A stretch of 64,000 bases of DNA, from assembly GCF_012221945.1 (NCBI RefSeq), contig NZ_CP032549.1, positions 1,364,001-1,428,000 of the forward strand. Direction: 5' to 3'. The notes under the pieces are model-generated. The model was not told the origin of the DNA. It searched no databases and saw nothing but the letters and a program-made list of their open reading frames with translations. Below are positions 44,301-53,075 of this stretch, piece by piece; the first letter of the stretch is position 1; the number at the start of each line of letters is the position of its first letter. This stretch comes from Glutamicibacter mishrai (GTDB taxonomy: Bacteria > Actinomycetota > Actinomycetes > Actinomycetales > Micrococcaceae). Made by a program: the position numbers and the translations under genes.

Positions 44301-46958
44301 GTTCACGTAAGGAGTGATTCTCCGGAAAGTTCGTAGCGCAGAGCGCGTAACCTGACCATTTAGGCCGCCTACGGAACATCCTGGGACTGTGTACTTGCCC
44401 GAAGTCGCAACTGTTTGCAATGCGGTTGCTCTTCCGGAGGAGATAGGTACCATCATCGACCAGCCTAGGAACAACTGTCCAGGGCCTGGATCCATGGGTG
44501 CTGCGATGAGTCTGGAGTGATCTGATTCGGCTGGACCTGTGACTGGTAAATTCCATCCTTCAATAGTTCCCATGAACGACTTGCCTATTGTAGACTCCCA
44601 CAATGTCGTTTCAATTCCAGCTAGCCAACAAAGACGAAGTGGATGAAGCGGGCTCAAAAATACCGAACGACAATACATATTCGGGTCGCTATCGTCCCAA
44701 ATTACAAGGCTAAACGGGTAAGTCACCCAGAAAAGAGAAAAAGGATCTGCCTCTTCCTCAGCGAATTCTATTAGTGCAGCGTAAGAATTCAGGTATTCAT
44801 CTAATTCCTGTCGTTTATCTCCTAGTAGATGCTTCCAAGATACTTTCGAAGGAGCGATAAGGCTTGAGTCTTCACCTTCACTCAGTCCGCAACTTTCAAG
44901 AATCTCGAGTTCCTCGAATGCAACAATAAACCTTCTCAGTTCTTCAGATTCTAATATCGAAGAAGCGACTTTGAGTTGCGGATTTAAAGAAAACTTTTCG
45001 CGAAGACCATCAGTTACGAACGCGAGAACTTTAGAGTCTTCAATAAAGTCGCCGAAATCATATATTTCGTGCTCGGGGACAAATACATGTCCAAGATTAG
45101 TCGAATTCGATTCAATAGCTTTTTTAAAATTGCGAATTACGTATTTTTCATACATTGCACAAAGAGAATTATCTAGCTCTTCCGGCATTGAAACGGTAGC
45201 GACAAGTTTTTCTGCTGCAGCTACTACCGGTGATTGATGTTTATTGGAACGCGCAGGAGGAACCAGATGATATTCTTTACCCTCAATCTCTATTGTGGAA
45301 GCGCCACTTACTGATATGCAATCATGATATAAATCAGAACCACTCGAAACAAACTGCATTTTTCGTCGATTGCACACAGGGTGAGATTGAGCGGATTGCA
45401 CTAATACCTCTGCCTTCGTTAGGCCGGTATTCATCTCGATTGAATAAGGTGCATGATCCCTAAACACGCCTTTGTCGGAATCAAAGCATGTTGATCCATC
45501 GAATAACACTCGCCGCAGTTTGCTCTTCTGGTACGGGAATAGTAAAACCAAATCCGTTCCCGCGGGAACGATTATCACTTTAATTGGCATGGAGAGGTTG
45601 CAAAAACTATGTAAAGATACGTCCGAAATATTTATGGTTAGATTCTGTTCACCATGCAAGGTCTCCCCGTCTTTATTCGAAATATTCACGAGAAAATGAC
45701 CTGAAAGAATGAGAGCTCCTTCGGTCTGAACCACTTCTTCTTGGTGCCACTCGACTTTATTTCCAACAAACTTAGCGGAGAATATAGAATCTAGATTCAT
45801 CAAAATAGGGAAGTCTTCTGAAATTGGAACAATAATCTTATGGGTTTTGGATCTCAGAAATACTTTACCTTTTTCAGATTCATTCAGTTCAGCCTGAATT
45901 ACGTTGATCGAACTTTCGTTAAAAACAGGCGAAAGATCGTTTTCATCGCTTAAATATGGCAGTAAAATTTCACTTTGTGATCGATCTGGATTTACAAACT
46001 GATCGTGCGTTGTGTCGTGAAGTGCCTCAAGCAAATCATTATCGTAGATGAAGCGCTGGAATGCCGATGGTATGTTTGCTTCCCTAGCGATGAGCAGATC
46101 ATACTGCATCCAGTCGCCGTCAGCCAGAAGGTGTACTGGAGTATTCGTGTCGGGGTGAGAAGCTAACTGATGGATACTGACGGTAGCTTGTTCTGCGTCT
46201 TGCCAGTTGCTCTGATAAGCATCACAGATGTCCTTCCAACGCTTCTCAGAAGACATCCGATCCTTAGGCTGAGGCAAACCAAAAGCAGGCCACACCCAAG
46301 TTGCAAGATCTGCATATCGGCAAACAGGATCGGTATTTTGCATAGTTCTGATGGTCTTAGAGAACCCCCGAAGCCCCGTCTCGACGGCGCGGAACCACGA
46401 GACATTCCACTTCTCTGCCCCACCGAAAGCACGGAAGATGTTGATGAGTATCGCAAGAGCAGATTCGATCTCTTTACACAAGATTAATCGGTCTGCATTA
46501 TTTATTCTTTTTATTTCTGCAGATTCAATTAGAATATCCAGAATATTCTTGGAAAGACGATCAAGCGTAAGCAACCTACCCAGATTATTCGGGTAATCCT
46601 GTGACATGCCAGTCCGTGTTGAATTATCAAATGATGCAAGTTCGGTAGGATTGTTGAAAAGTACAGTCAATCGATCGTCTTTTCGATACATTAGCGACTC
46701 ATTCGGAGTGACTACTGGGCAACCATCAATAATCTTCCGAACGGGAGTTGAGGAAACCAAAATAGAATAGCTCGGATTAGATGCAAGAACTTCCGGGTCA
46801 TAGGAATCCAATGAACTATTTGTAGCACGCAAAGAATTCGCGGCGCTGACGATAGAGGCCGCTAGTTCGTAATCGACTCCCTCCGGAAGATACATAGCGA
46901 TACTTCCCGATACCACCGCGGCCGTGCGACCAATGGCTTCTCCGATAATACTCAACAT
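41370..46958 (-). CDS. DptH-like giant restriction protein: PD-(D/E)XK-like site and HerA/FtsK ATPase
   Basis: The 1862-residue protein ends an operon. Residues 1-1150 have no motif I recognise. Around 1224-1243, RADLLLV..SPIEIKCYG gives Asp1224, Glu1241 and Lys1243 in the PD-(D/E)XK nuclease spacing. A polar Ser/Asp/Thr linker (about 1400-1480) leads to the ATPase: Walker A GDLGTGKT (about 1526-1533), SFLVFDYKNDY, Walker B SYLLVDEANNIM (about 1740) and ILASQFLSHF. This ATPase resembles HerA/FtsK-type DNA translocases. Size, ATPase position and operon order resemble DptH, the largest subunit of phosphorothioate-dependent restriction. Similarity to DptH is my inference; the motifs are visible. 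It lies one base after the upstream stop. Confidence 0.65.
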   Translation of the reverse strand: MLSIIGEAIGRTAAVVSGSIAMYLPEGVDYELAASIVSAANSLRATNSSLDSYDPEVLASNPSYSILVSSTPVRKIIDGCPVVTPNESLMYRKDDRLTVLFNNPTELASFDNSTRTGMSQDYPNNLGRLLTLDRLSKNILDILIESAEIKRINNADRLILCKEIESALAILINIFRAFGGAEKWNVSWFRAVETGLRGFSKTIRTMQNTDPVCRYADLATWVWPAFGLPQPKDRMSSEKRWKDICDAYQSNWQDAEQATVSIHQLASHPDTNTPVHLLADGDWMQYDLLIAREANIPSAFQRFIYDNDLLEALHDTTHDQFVNPDRSQSEILLPYLSDENDLSPVFNESSINVIQAELNESEKGKVFLRSKTHKIIVPISEDFPILMNLDSIFSAKFVGNKVEWHQEEVVQTEGALILSGHFLVNISNKDGETLHGEQNLTINISDVSLHSFCNLSMPIKVIIVPAGTDLVLLFPYQKSKLRRVLFDGSTCFDSDKGVFRDHAPYSIEMNTGLTKAEVLVQSAQSHPVCNRRKMQFVSSGSDLYHDCISVSGASTIEIEGKEYHLVPPARSNKHQSPVVAAAEKLVATVSMPEELDNSLCAMYEKYVIRNFKKAIESNSTNLGHVFVPEHEIYDFGDFIEDSKVLAFVTDGLREKFSLNPQLKVASSILESEELRRFIVAFEELEILESCGLSEGEDSSLIAPSKVSWKHLLGDKRQELDEYLNSYAALIEFAEEEADPFSLFWVTYPFSLVIWDDSDPNMYCRSVFLSPLHPLRLCWLAGIETTLWESTIGKSFMGTIEGWNLPVTGPAESDHSRLIAAPMDPGPGQLFLGWSMMVPISSGRATALQTVATSGKYTVPGCSVGGLNGQVTRSALRTFRRITPYVNTLVVDIASNSKAARLPELDEALLSTAKEWIADSYSPLLGGIRVHDSACRMGPPPQHALEALIENYPDIPVVWRRYDNDEVQRTVRSNVRLLNDSASLISYSAQSSTSFGVLGPVPLKRHIVGVARGTQGYRTEMFPLIAGGSTDNAFARALSRAEGSNRGFALFSQPSAEILESASADWTVAGEAFTSPHALVSMLQGDGSAKQMLWEWRPPFLAVESKREDLAVQDRPYITISRISGLFRSELEAMISKATESNSASVKVDSVLSTLGARGIGLSTLLSNGGSQTAGAIGFYATLALSKTLQNSTDPTFILPIDSCDAFLRKLSGNPQQSESNRRADLLLVKISRKRIILSPIEIKCYGLAGESPSRILPGLSDASLADAKNQLLSSMDLLDKLSNKWQEISNGENEADKYLWANGFASLLEAASKIQPLKLEDAGFVRDRLSAVATGEFELATGSGIIAYFSNIPRRSLQADKYYSIEFDKKSRISLLSCQTGYALSNADNEYSKLFTDWQQVVSDATNIQGPTDKPEIDTPVVEPSVTQTAPDTDQKDRDISESTNGSGTCDAGSNNPSKSDRGVIDSSSVDSNKYIGAQEGQAFPQDLNDGVRINVGMLLDTMQESPAWYAPGDTRLNQMNIGIVGDLGTGKTQIIKTLIARIREESRNTQHKATSFLVFDYKNDYQDPDFLEKVDGVVLQPENMPLNIFARSKKSGINNRRRSMEFFDVIQRIYPGVGPVQRQRFAEAAGSAFEECTNRDPVLGEILERYMSLGRPDSVSSILSDFVYGNIFTEDPTEIRSFEDLMSDSVVVVNLHGLGSDQTMKNAIVILFLNLFYDYMKNTTKVSPRPGANIPSVRHIESYLLVDEANNIMKYNFDVLQQLMLESREFGFGVILASQFLSHFSSSKINYAEPLNTWFIHKVPDVTGKQLAQLGLPEADDYTADRIKSLENLCSYYSSYGYRGRFINDNSYYKLYSNLGE

Positions 46959-46959
46959 T

Positions 46960-48366
46960 CTAGAACGCCCTTTCTACACGAACGCCGCGATCTGCATCAG
47001 CGCTTCCGCGAGCTAATCCTGCAGCTTCTAAGTATCCGATTAGATCTTGAAGGCGTGGTCTCGCGCCAAGAAGTTGAAGATCATCGAGTACCTCACCGGC
47101 ATCACAAGATCGACGATTGCGATCGCAGGTTAAGCTAGCGGCAACTGTCATCCACTCCACACCGGGGCTTGGCAACAAATACTTTGATCCGCGACGCCGC
47201 AACAAACCGTAGTAGTCTACAAACTCACCAACAGAATCACGTCCAGCTAATGTGTAAGAGATGGCTTCCCAGGTGTTTTTACCAGTTCTCTCTGCTGGTT
47301 TCAAAGACGTCATAATCTGCACTTGTAAGGCTTCATTCGAGTCGTATTCCTGCGCTAGCCTTTGACATTCCTCTACGGATAGGGACTTCCTGCTACCCAA
47401 AAATACGTCCCGCAGCGCATGTGCAGACTTGACGCGATGCTTGAGAATACTCGATACGTTTCTCATTGAAACTGGAAGTTCCTCAGATTCCCATGGTAGA
47501 GGTGGAAGCATAGATTCTTTAATCTCCAGCAAGAAGTTCTCATTGGCTTTGCCCCGTTGAATATATCCGGAAATTGCATGAATCCAAGACGCTTCCCACA
47601 AGTAGGACATACCGATACCAAGACGAAGAACGGTAGTCGCCCAATCAACCCACACTCTTGCAGGCAAGGATTTGCACCATTCAGCTGAAGTAATCTTTAG
47701 CCAATTATCATGAAACCAACGAAAGGGTGTGTCGTGAAAAAGTTCACTCCATTCACGTTTCCCCTCTATAAGCTTGTCTGGCTTGGGAAGTAGCTCATAC
47801 TTTAACAAGCTTTCACTAGTTGATCGATCAATAACTTCCAAAAATTGATTGCCATTTAGTCGATATTCGTACGCCTGTTTCAATAATGTATGTGCTGCAG
47901 GGCCAGTGTATGATTCAGGAGCCCCCAAATGAAATATCGTATCTAAGATCTTGCCGATATCTGCCGGACCTTGTTTGTTAAGCATCCCCGCTAAGTTTTG
48001 AGTTAACGCCAAGGAAGGGGTGAGTGGTGCAGCAGCTTGTGTATTACTACGCAAGCTCTTCGTGCCAAGAACGCTATGACGAACTGCATCAGCAACTAGA
48101 TATGCTGAATCAATTCCGCCTTTTTTACTCGTCACGAATCCGTTATCTCTTAGGCTCTGGTCGAATTCTGCTAGCTGCACTTGATCTCGTGGATAATACT
48201 CTTTGACAGTAGAATTATGTAAATCGGGATCATTCTTCTTATAAGTACGACCGATTTCCTTGCTACTCCTGTCGCCAGATCCATAGGCATGTGCGGCCAA
48301 AGATGAAAGTAAAATTTCAGGAGCAACCATGTATTGCGGACGCGGAAGGTCAGGCAAGATATTCAT
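46960..48366 (-). CDS. DptG-like middle protein of the restriction operon
   Basis: The 468-residue protein starts at an ATG that overlaps the upstream stop by one base (TAATG), and the next gene starts one base after its stop. It is soluble, mainly helical by appearance, and carries no Walker, nuclease or zinc motif that I can see. Regions such as KSLPARVWVDWATTVLRLGIGMSYLWEASW suggest a hydrophobic core helix, not a membrane span. Identification as DptG rests on its size (DptG is about 450 residues) and its place between the DptF-like and DptH-like genes. It is probably a structural adaptor of the complex. Confidence 0.5.
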   Translation of the reverse strand: MNILPDLPRPQYMVAPEILLSSLAAHAYGSGDRSSKEIGRTYKKNDPDLHNSTVKEYYPRDQVQLAEFDQSLRDNGFVTSKKGGIDSAYLVADAVRHSVLGTKSLRSNTQAAAPLTPSLALTQNLAGMLNKQGPADIGKILDTIFHLGAPESYTGPAAHTLLKQAYEYRLNGNQFLEVIDRSTSESLLKYELLPKPDKLIEGKREWSELFHDTPFRWFHDNWLKITSAEWCKSLPARVWVDWATTVLRLGIGMSYLWEASWIHAISGYIQRGKANENFLLEIKESMLPPLPWESEELPVSMRNVSSILKHRVKSAHALRDVFLGSRKSLSVEECQRLAQEYDSNEALQVQIMTSLKPAERTGKNTWEAISYTLAGRDSVGEFVDYYGLLRRRGSKYLLPSPGVEWMTVAASLTCDRNRRSCDAGEVLDDLQLLGARPRLQDLIGYLEAAGLARGSADADRGVRVERAF

Positions 48367-50456
48367 TATCGTTTCTTTGCCTTTCTGATCAGAAATTCTG
48401 TATCAGTATTCCCATGCGCTATGACTAGTTGCTTATTTGACCAGTCAGCCGAAGAAAGACGTGTCGATCTGAATCTCTCTATCCTCGGGGCAGCTACACT
48501 GGAAAGTTCCGTAAGCCCCGGATACCTTTTCGATGAAGCGAGTGCTTCTCTCACCAACGGGAAATCTAAAACTATCTCTTCGACTACCTCGTTCTTTTCC
48601 TCCAAGATAAGAAAAAGTTCTTCACCACTTCTGCGAGTTTTCAAGTCAACATGATCAGCGTTAATCGCAAACTTCGGATTACGCGTATTTCCAATCACGG
48701 GGAGGGTGCGACTGTCAAGAATAGGCATCAAACGCTTGGAATTCCAATTTTCCGGATCTCTGTTAGGGATTAGAATTGCGTTCAAGCCTTCTTTTAGATT
48801 TGAGGGCAGGATAGAGCTGCTATTCCAAGCATCAGTCCACGTATCAATTTCTTCCCTGAAAGCTGGCACTCCGAGGAATAAGGAGAATAGACGAGTCAAA
48901 TATCTAGAATACCAGGATATCGCTTTCCGTACGTCATTGCTCTTACATGACTCTTTTGAAATGTATTCGGTGTATAGTACGTCAACTAATCTATCGAAGT
49001 CAGTCACCAATTCAACACAATTTGCCAGATCATTATTGAGTAAATACCGCAGAGGCGATGTTGAGGTACTGGCATGAGAGAAAGCTTCGCTCACACAATA
49101 GGCAATCGATATTTGCTGCTCGCCGGCATTATTAGATGTGCTCTTTGAATCTCTTATCGGGTCTACTGTTCTCGTCATTTTCAAAACAGGGTGCGTCTTT
49201 GAATTAGTTTCTTCTTGGCGGCCAAAGAAACTTGAGTCAAATAGTGCCTCGCTGAATCTTAACGCAGCCATACGTTTCGCCTCGTCAAAAGTTCGAATTT
49301 CACGCCCGAGAATGGATTCTAAGCTCATATCTGGATTAGCAGTAACACTGTCCGCCAAATCACCGATGATGCATCGGGCGAAAATCCCCCATAGATCCCG
49401 GTAAGTCATAATCTTGCCGTTTAAAATTTCGGAAGATCTTAGAATATTTAACAGGCCCCTTTGCGCCATCGGCTGAGCGAGGGTTTTGAGGTTTGCAGAT
49501 ATTGGATCTTCTTCTTCAAGATTAGAATCGAATTTATCAGTTATATCACTGATTATTTGCTTTATTACCAAACCTGCCGGAATGTCCTCAATGCAAATCT
49601 TTTCTCGATCTGAAAAATGTGCAATACGATACTCCGGAGCAACCAGAATAGTACCTTCATCATTATTATCACGCAACCGAACTTTTGGATTTATCTCCAA
49701 TAAGGAACAAACATCAGCATATACAGCAACTGCTTGGAGGATCGGTTTTGAATCCTTACAGATCCGCAAGTATGAAATATAATTTTCTGTTTCTATAGTC
49801 AGTTGACACTGATACTTGGAGTTACCATCTATTTTAATTTCACGGCTGGTACAAGATTCCGGCGAGTGTAACCAACGAATGATAATCGATGCAACGTTGT
49901 CTGGCCCTTGCATAGGTGTCAAGTCGGCGAGTTCTTCGACAAGAACTCCACGGTTTATACAAGCGAGAAGATTATCCTGTTCGGTAAATACTGATTTTAT
50001 GTCTTCATACAACTCAAGACGATTTTCGTTTTTCTTAATCGTCGCATCATTGATGAGAAAAACCTTCTTAGTTTGGCTCACATATTGATACTTTCGGTGC
50101 GCTAAACCGTCATGATATTTCGTTACAGGCGTTAGATCCCGTACAATTTTTGCTGCTGAATGAGATTTCCCAGCTCCGGGTCCACCGATGAAAAATAGAA
50201 AGTTACTCTGTTCTGGATCGTCTATAGCATTACGAAACCATGCTGATGCTGCCTCTATCCCTGCGGGCCTTGGGCCAGCGAACCATATTTCTTGGGAGCT
50301 GTCACCTGGTTCGGCTGCCACGTTGGTTCCTCCTGTGGCGCGTTTCTTCAAGTCTTCAAGACGAGCTAAACCATTTTTCACAGACTTCCTCGCATCTATT
50401 CGATTACATGTCAGTCTACCTTTTGCTGTTGACAAATTGAAGCTGCTTGACGGCAC
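48366..50456 (-). CDS. DptF-like P-loop ATPase, first gene of the restriction operon
   Basis: The 696-residue protein is read from a GTG at 50456, the first start after an in-frame TGA; no good ribosome site is visible, so the start is uncertain. Walker A is FFIGGPGAGKSHSA (Lys97). KKVFLINDATI (about 130) resembles Walker B, and NLLACINRGVLVEEL (about 165) fits a sensor-1-like strand of a STAND/AAA-type ATPase. The rest is alpha-rich without known motifs. DptF proteins have this layout but are usually shorter (about 500-600). It begins the three-gene operon. Confidence 0.55.
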   Translation of the reverse strand: MPSSSFNLSTAKGRLTCNRIDARKSVKNGLARLEDLKKRATGGTNVAAEPGDSSQEIWFAGPRPAGIEAASAWFRNAIDDPEQSNFLFFIGGPGAGKSHSAAKIVRDLTPVTKYHDGLAHRKYQYVSQTKKVFLINDATIKKNENRLELYEDIKSVFTEQDNLLACINRGVLVEELADLTPMQGPDNVASIIIRWLHSPESCTSREIKIDGNSKYQCQLTIETENYISYLRICKDSKPILQAVAVYADVCSLLEINPKVRLRDNNDEGTILVAPEYRIAHFSDREKICIEDIPAGLVIKQIISDITDKFDSNLEEEDPISANLKTLAQPMAQRGLLNILRSSEILNGKIMTYRDLWGIFARCIIGDLADSVTANPDMSLESILGREIRTFDEAKRMAALRFSEALFDSSFFGRQEETNSKTHPVLKMTRTVDPIRDSKSTSNNAGEQQISIAYCVSEAFSHASTSTSPLRYLLNNDLANCVELVTDFDRLVDVLYTEYISKESCKSNDVRKAISWYSRYLTRLFSLFLGVPAFREEIDTWTDAWNSSSILPSNLKEGLNAILIPNRDPENWNSKRLMPILDSRTLPVIGNTRNPKFAINADHVDLKTRRSGEELFLILEEKNEVVEEIVLDFPLVREALASSKRYPGLTELSSVAAPRIERFRSTRLSSADWSNKQLVIAHGNTDTEFLIRKAKKR

Positions 50457-50880
50457 GTTTCTGATATTTGGCTCGCGTCATTCGCCTGACTCGATCAGCA
50501 TCTCAAGCATGTTCGATTAAATCTACCTTCGTGCTTACTCTTATTAATGTAATTTAATGGTTGCATAATCATCGACTGCTCTGTCAAGACCATGATTCTT
50601 TTCGATTCTTGATTAGAAAAGAGAGATGAATTCGAAGATGCACATTGATCTTCTGAATCGTAGGCACTTCCGTCATGTGCGGAAATTACATTTCCTTTAG
50701 GCCAATAATCTGCGTATCCATGTCGCAGTTCCTTCATTTTTCCTGAATCAGGTTCTTCTAGCGCGCACTCTCGCCGCGAACGATCGCTTTCAATTTTCCT
50801 CTTGCTTATGAATCGATTTCGCAATAATAGGTTCCAGAAACAAAGTTCGAACCAACATAGCACCGGATGTGTCGCAAGAC
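50457..50880. other. AT-rich right border of the island and operon promoter region
   Basis: About 420 bases, AT-rich like the island. They must include the promoter of the minus-strand restriction operon. A minus frame here (50495-50926) has no ribosome site and runs from the transporter remnant across the border, so it is chimeric and not called. No insertion sequence or att-like repeat was recognised. Confidence 0.45.
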
Positions 50881-51560
50881 CTCGATGACTTCTTGCGGCC
50901 CACCCGGTCAGTGACCACTCCGCCAATCCACGTCGAGTCCAGCCAGGCCTGCGAGCCGATGGTGATGACGTTCAGAAGGTCTCCGGCTTGCAGTCGCAGC
51001 TTGTTTGTCGCGTAGCCCAGGATGAAGCCGCCGGTGAGCATGTAGCCGGCGGTGTTATTTCCCATGAAAACCAAGGTGGCGCGGATGACCTTCTTCGGAT
51101 GCTTGGAGAAGAGCGCAGCTAACGGAGCAGATTCGGTCTAATTGGTCTTTGCCATCTCCTCGAAATCTGGGACTTCTCCACGCCCCGGCGGATGCAGTAG
51201 CCGATGAAGATCAGCACGAAGCTGATCAGGAACGAAATGCGCCAGCCCCAAGCCATGAACCGCTACGGGGAAACTACGGCAGCAAATATGGCGCGGACCG
51301 CGGAGGCCAGCAGCATGCTTGCCGGAAACCCGAGTTGCGGGAAGGCCCAGAACTTGTCGCGCGCTTGATCCGCCGCGTCCTCCGCCGCCATCAATGCCGC
51401 ACCTCCCGACTGGCCGCCGGCGGAGAAGCCCTGGATGTAGCGCAGGACGCTCAGGGGAATCGGAGCCCGATGCCGATGCTCGCATAGGTGGAAAGCAAAC
51501 CCACTAATGAGGTGCCGACGCCCATCGGCACCTGGATGGACGATCAGTACCGCTCGGCGG
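50880..51560 (-). pseudogene. broken MHS-family (metabolite:H+ symporter) MFS transporter
   Basis: Pieces of one transporter appear in order but in different frames: VGTSLVGLLSTYASIGIG near 51530, LSVLRYIQGFSAGG near 51430, a stop at about 51263, RFMAWGWR and ISFLISFVLIFIGY near 51240-51190, then MVFMGNNTAGYMLTGGFILGY and STWIGGVVTDRVGRKK near 51065-50888. Similarity ends abruptly at about 50886, where AT-rich island sequence begins, and the C-terminal half is missing. At least one stop and two frame changes prove loss of function. MHS members import organic acids or betaines. Confidence 0.85.
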
Positions 51561-51569
51561 CTGTACTTG

Positions 51570-52655
51570 TCAGGCCTGCGCGAACAGCTTGGCGGCATCA
51601 GCGACTACCTGCTTCGCACCGCTCTGGTTCCAGCTCTCGCGTTGGCGCGTGGCTCCATTTCCACAATTGGCGAGTGAGTCCAGGTAATTGGCTACGAACT
51701 GTTCATCGCCATTGCGATGCAATGCCCGGCCCGTATAGTCGAGCACCCGCTGGATCACGGCCTTGACAGGCACGGAGGTCCTGGATTCGCTATCGAAATA
51801 AGTGCCTTCCACTCCCGATTTCGCTGCTTGCCACAGGCCCAGGTCAAGCACTTCGGATGCTGCCGTGACGGCAGAGCCGTCAGTTTCCGAGGCGGTATCC
51901 ACAATGGCCCGGATGAGCAGGGCCAGGGCCACGGATTCGCCGGCTGCCATCTGCGTGTCCGCAGCGCGGACTTCAATGGTCGGATGGTTCACCGACAAGC
52001 GGGCTCCCCAGCTAATGTGGCCCGGATCGAGCAACGCCCCGGAAGCAATCATGTCCTCCACCCGCTGCTGGTATTCATGCACTGTCGCAAAAGCCGGCGG
52101 AATGCCTGTCGCAGACCATCTGCGGTAGTGCACCGTCCGCCATGACGCGAAACCCGTCAGTTCCCCGTTCCAGATGGGAGAGTTCGCGCCAATTCCCGCA
52201 ATCAGCGGCAACCAGCCGCGCAAGGCATTCAGCGCCCGGACTCCGGCTGCGGCATCCGGGATATGCACATGGATGTGCAGCCCGTTGATGAAATGCTCGC
52301 GGGCGATCCCCGGGACGAACTCATGAATGGTCGCGTAGCGCTGGCCCGTGGTGAAGTCCGTAGCGCTCGGCAGCTGCAGCGACGTTCCCGAAGCAAAGGG
52401 AAGCACGTGGTGTTCGCTGCATATCCGCTCAATGGCGGCGCGCCGCCGCACCAGCGCTTCCAGGGCTTCGTCCGCCGAGGCGCAGATTCCGGTGACGATT
52501 TCCAGCTGGCTGGCCAGCAGTTCACGGTGGACCGTGGTGCCCGGCAGTTCCAGGCCAAGCAGCTGGGAGCTGAGCGGATCGGACATCGGCACCGGGGCGG
52601 CAGTTGACGGATCCACGAGGAAGAATTCCTCCTCGATCCCAAAGGTCCTGTTCAT
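51570..52655 (-). CDS. YbdK-type carboxylate-amine ligase, second copy
   Basis: The 361-residue protein opens NRTFGIEEEFFLVDPSTA and has the same ordered motifs as the copy at 15406: NGLHIHVHIPD, GIGANSPIWNGE, FASWRTVHYRRW and TIEVRAADTQMAAGESVALA. It differs throughout the rest, so this is an old duplication or separate acquisition rather than a recent copy. It is expected to join a gamma-carboxylate to an amine using ATP, with an unknown natural substrate. GGGAAGG lies about 10 bases before the ATG. Confidence 0.9.
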   Translation of the reverse strand: MNRTFGIEEEFFLVDPSTAAPVPMSDPLSSQLLGLELPGTTVHRELLASQLEIVTGICASADEALEALVRRRAAIERICSEHHVLPFASGTSLQLPSATDFTTGQRYATIHEFVPGIAREHFINGLHIHVHIPDAAAGVRALNALRGWLPLIAGIGANSPIWNGELTGFASWRTVHYRRWSATGIPPAFATVHEYQQRVEDMIASGALLDPGHISWGARLSVNHPTIEVRAADTQMAAGESVALALLIRAIVDTASETDGSAVTAASEVLDLGLWQAAKSGVEGTYFDSESRTSVPVKAVIQRVLDYTGRALHRNGDEQFVANYLDSLANCGNGATRQRESWNQSGAKQVVADAAKLFAQA

Positions 52656-53075
52656 GGATGCTGGTTCGCCTTCCCTGGGCAGCAGTACGAACTGAACATT
52701 AGACCGCAGCTAGCCGGGACGGCCGTTCCAGGCACGAAACCCAGCGATTTTCCAGTTTCGCCGCAGCGACGCACGCGGCTGTTCACAGGCACCCGTTCAC
52801 CCTCCTGGCCCTACGCCCGATGGCTGCCCCGGGCACCTGCTGCCTGCTTTTCACAGCTGCTACCGAGCTTGCGGCCATGCAAGTACAAGCCCCGGCGCGG
52901 GCGCTTGCGTAGTGTGCGACGATCGATTCACCGCGGCTCGGCAAAGCACCGCAAGACGCAGAGTTGCGGGCCGTCACGCCCAATTGGAGGCGCAGCTTCA
53001 GCCGGCCGGCTACTGGCCAGCCGGATCGAGATTACTGGATTGATCCGAAGTCGAACGCAGCAGGAGGACAGAGCC
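52656..53075. other. divergent intergenic region
   Basis: A 420-base gap between the ligase gene (-) and the PRC-barrel gene (+). No gene is supported. A TAGTGT hexamer at 52910-52915 is a candidate -10 element for the plus-strand gene. Confidence 0.4.

Noticed and set aside
39532..50456. BREX, DISARM or type I restriction
   Set aside because: No PglZ, BrxC/BrxL, DrmA/B, HsdR/S or phospholipase-D protein is present, and the methyltransferase is C5-type.
50495..50926. 143-codon minus-strand frame at the island border
   Set aside because: It begins in the transporter remnant in another frame and crosses the composition border; no ribosome site or family.
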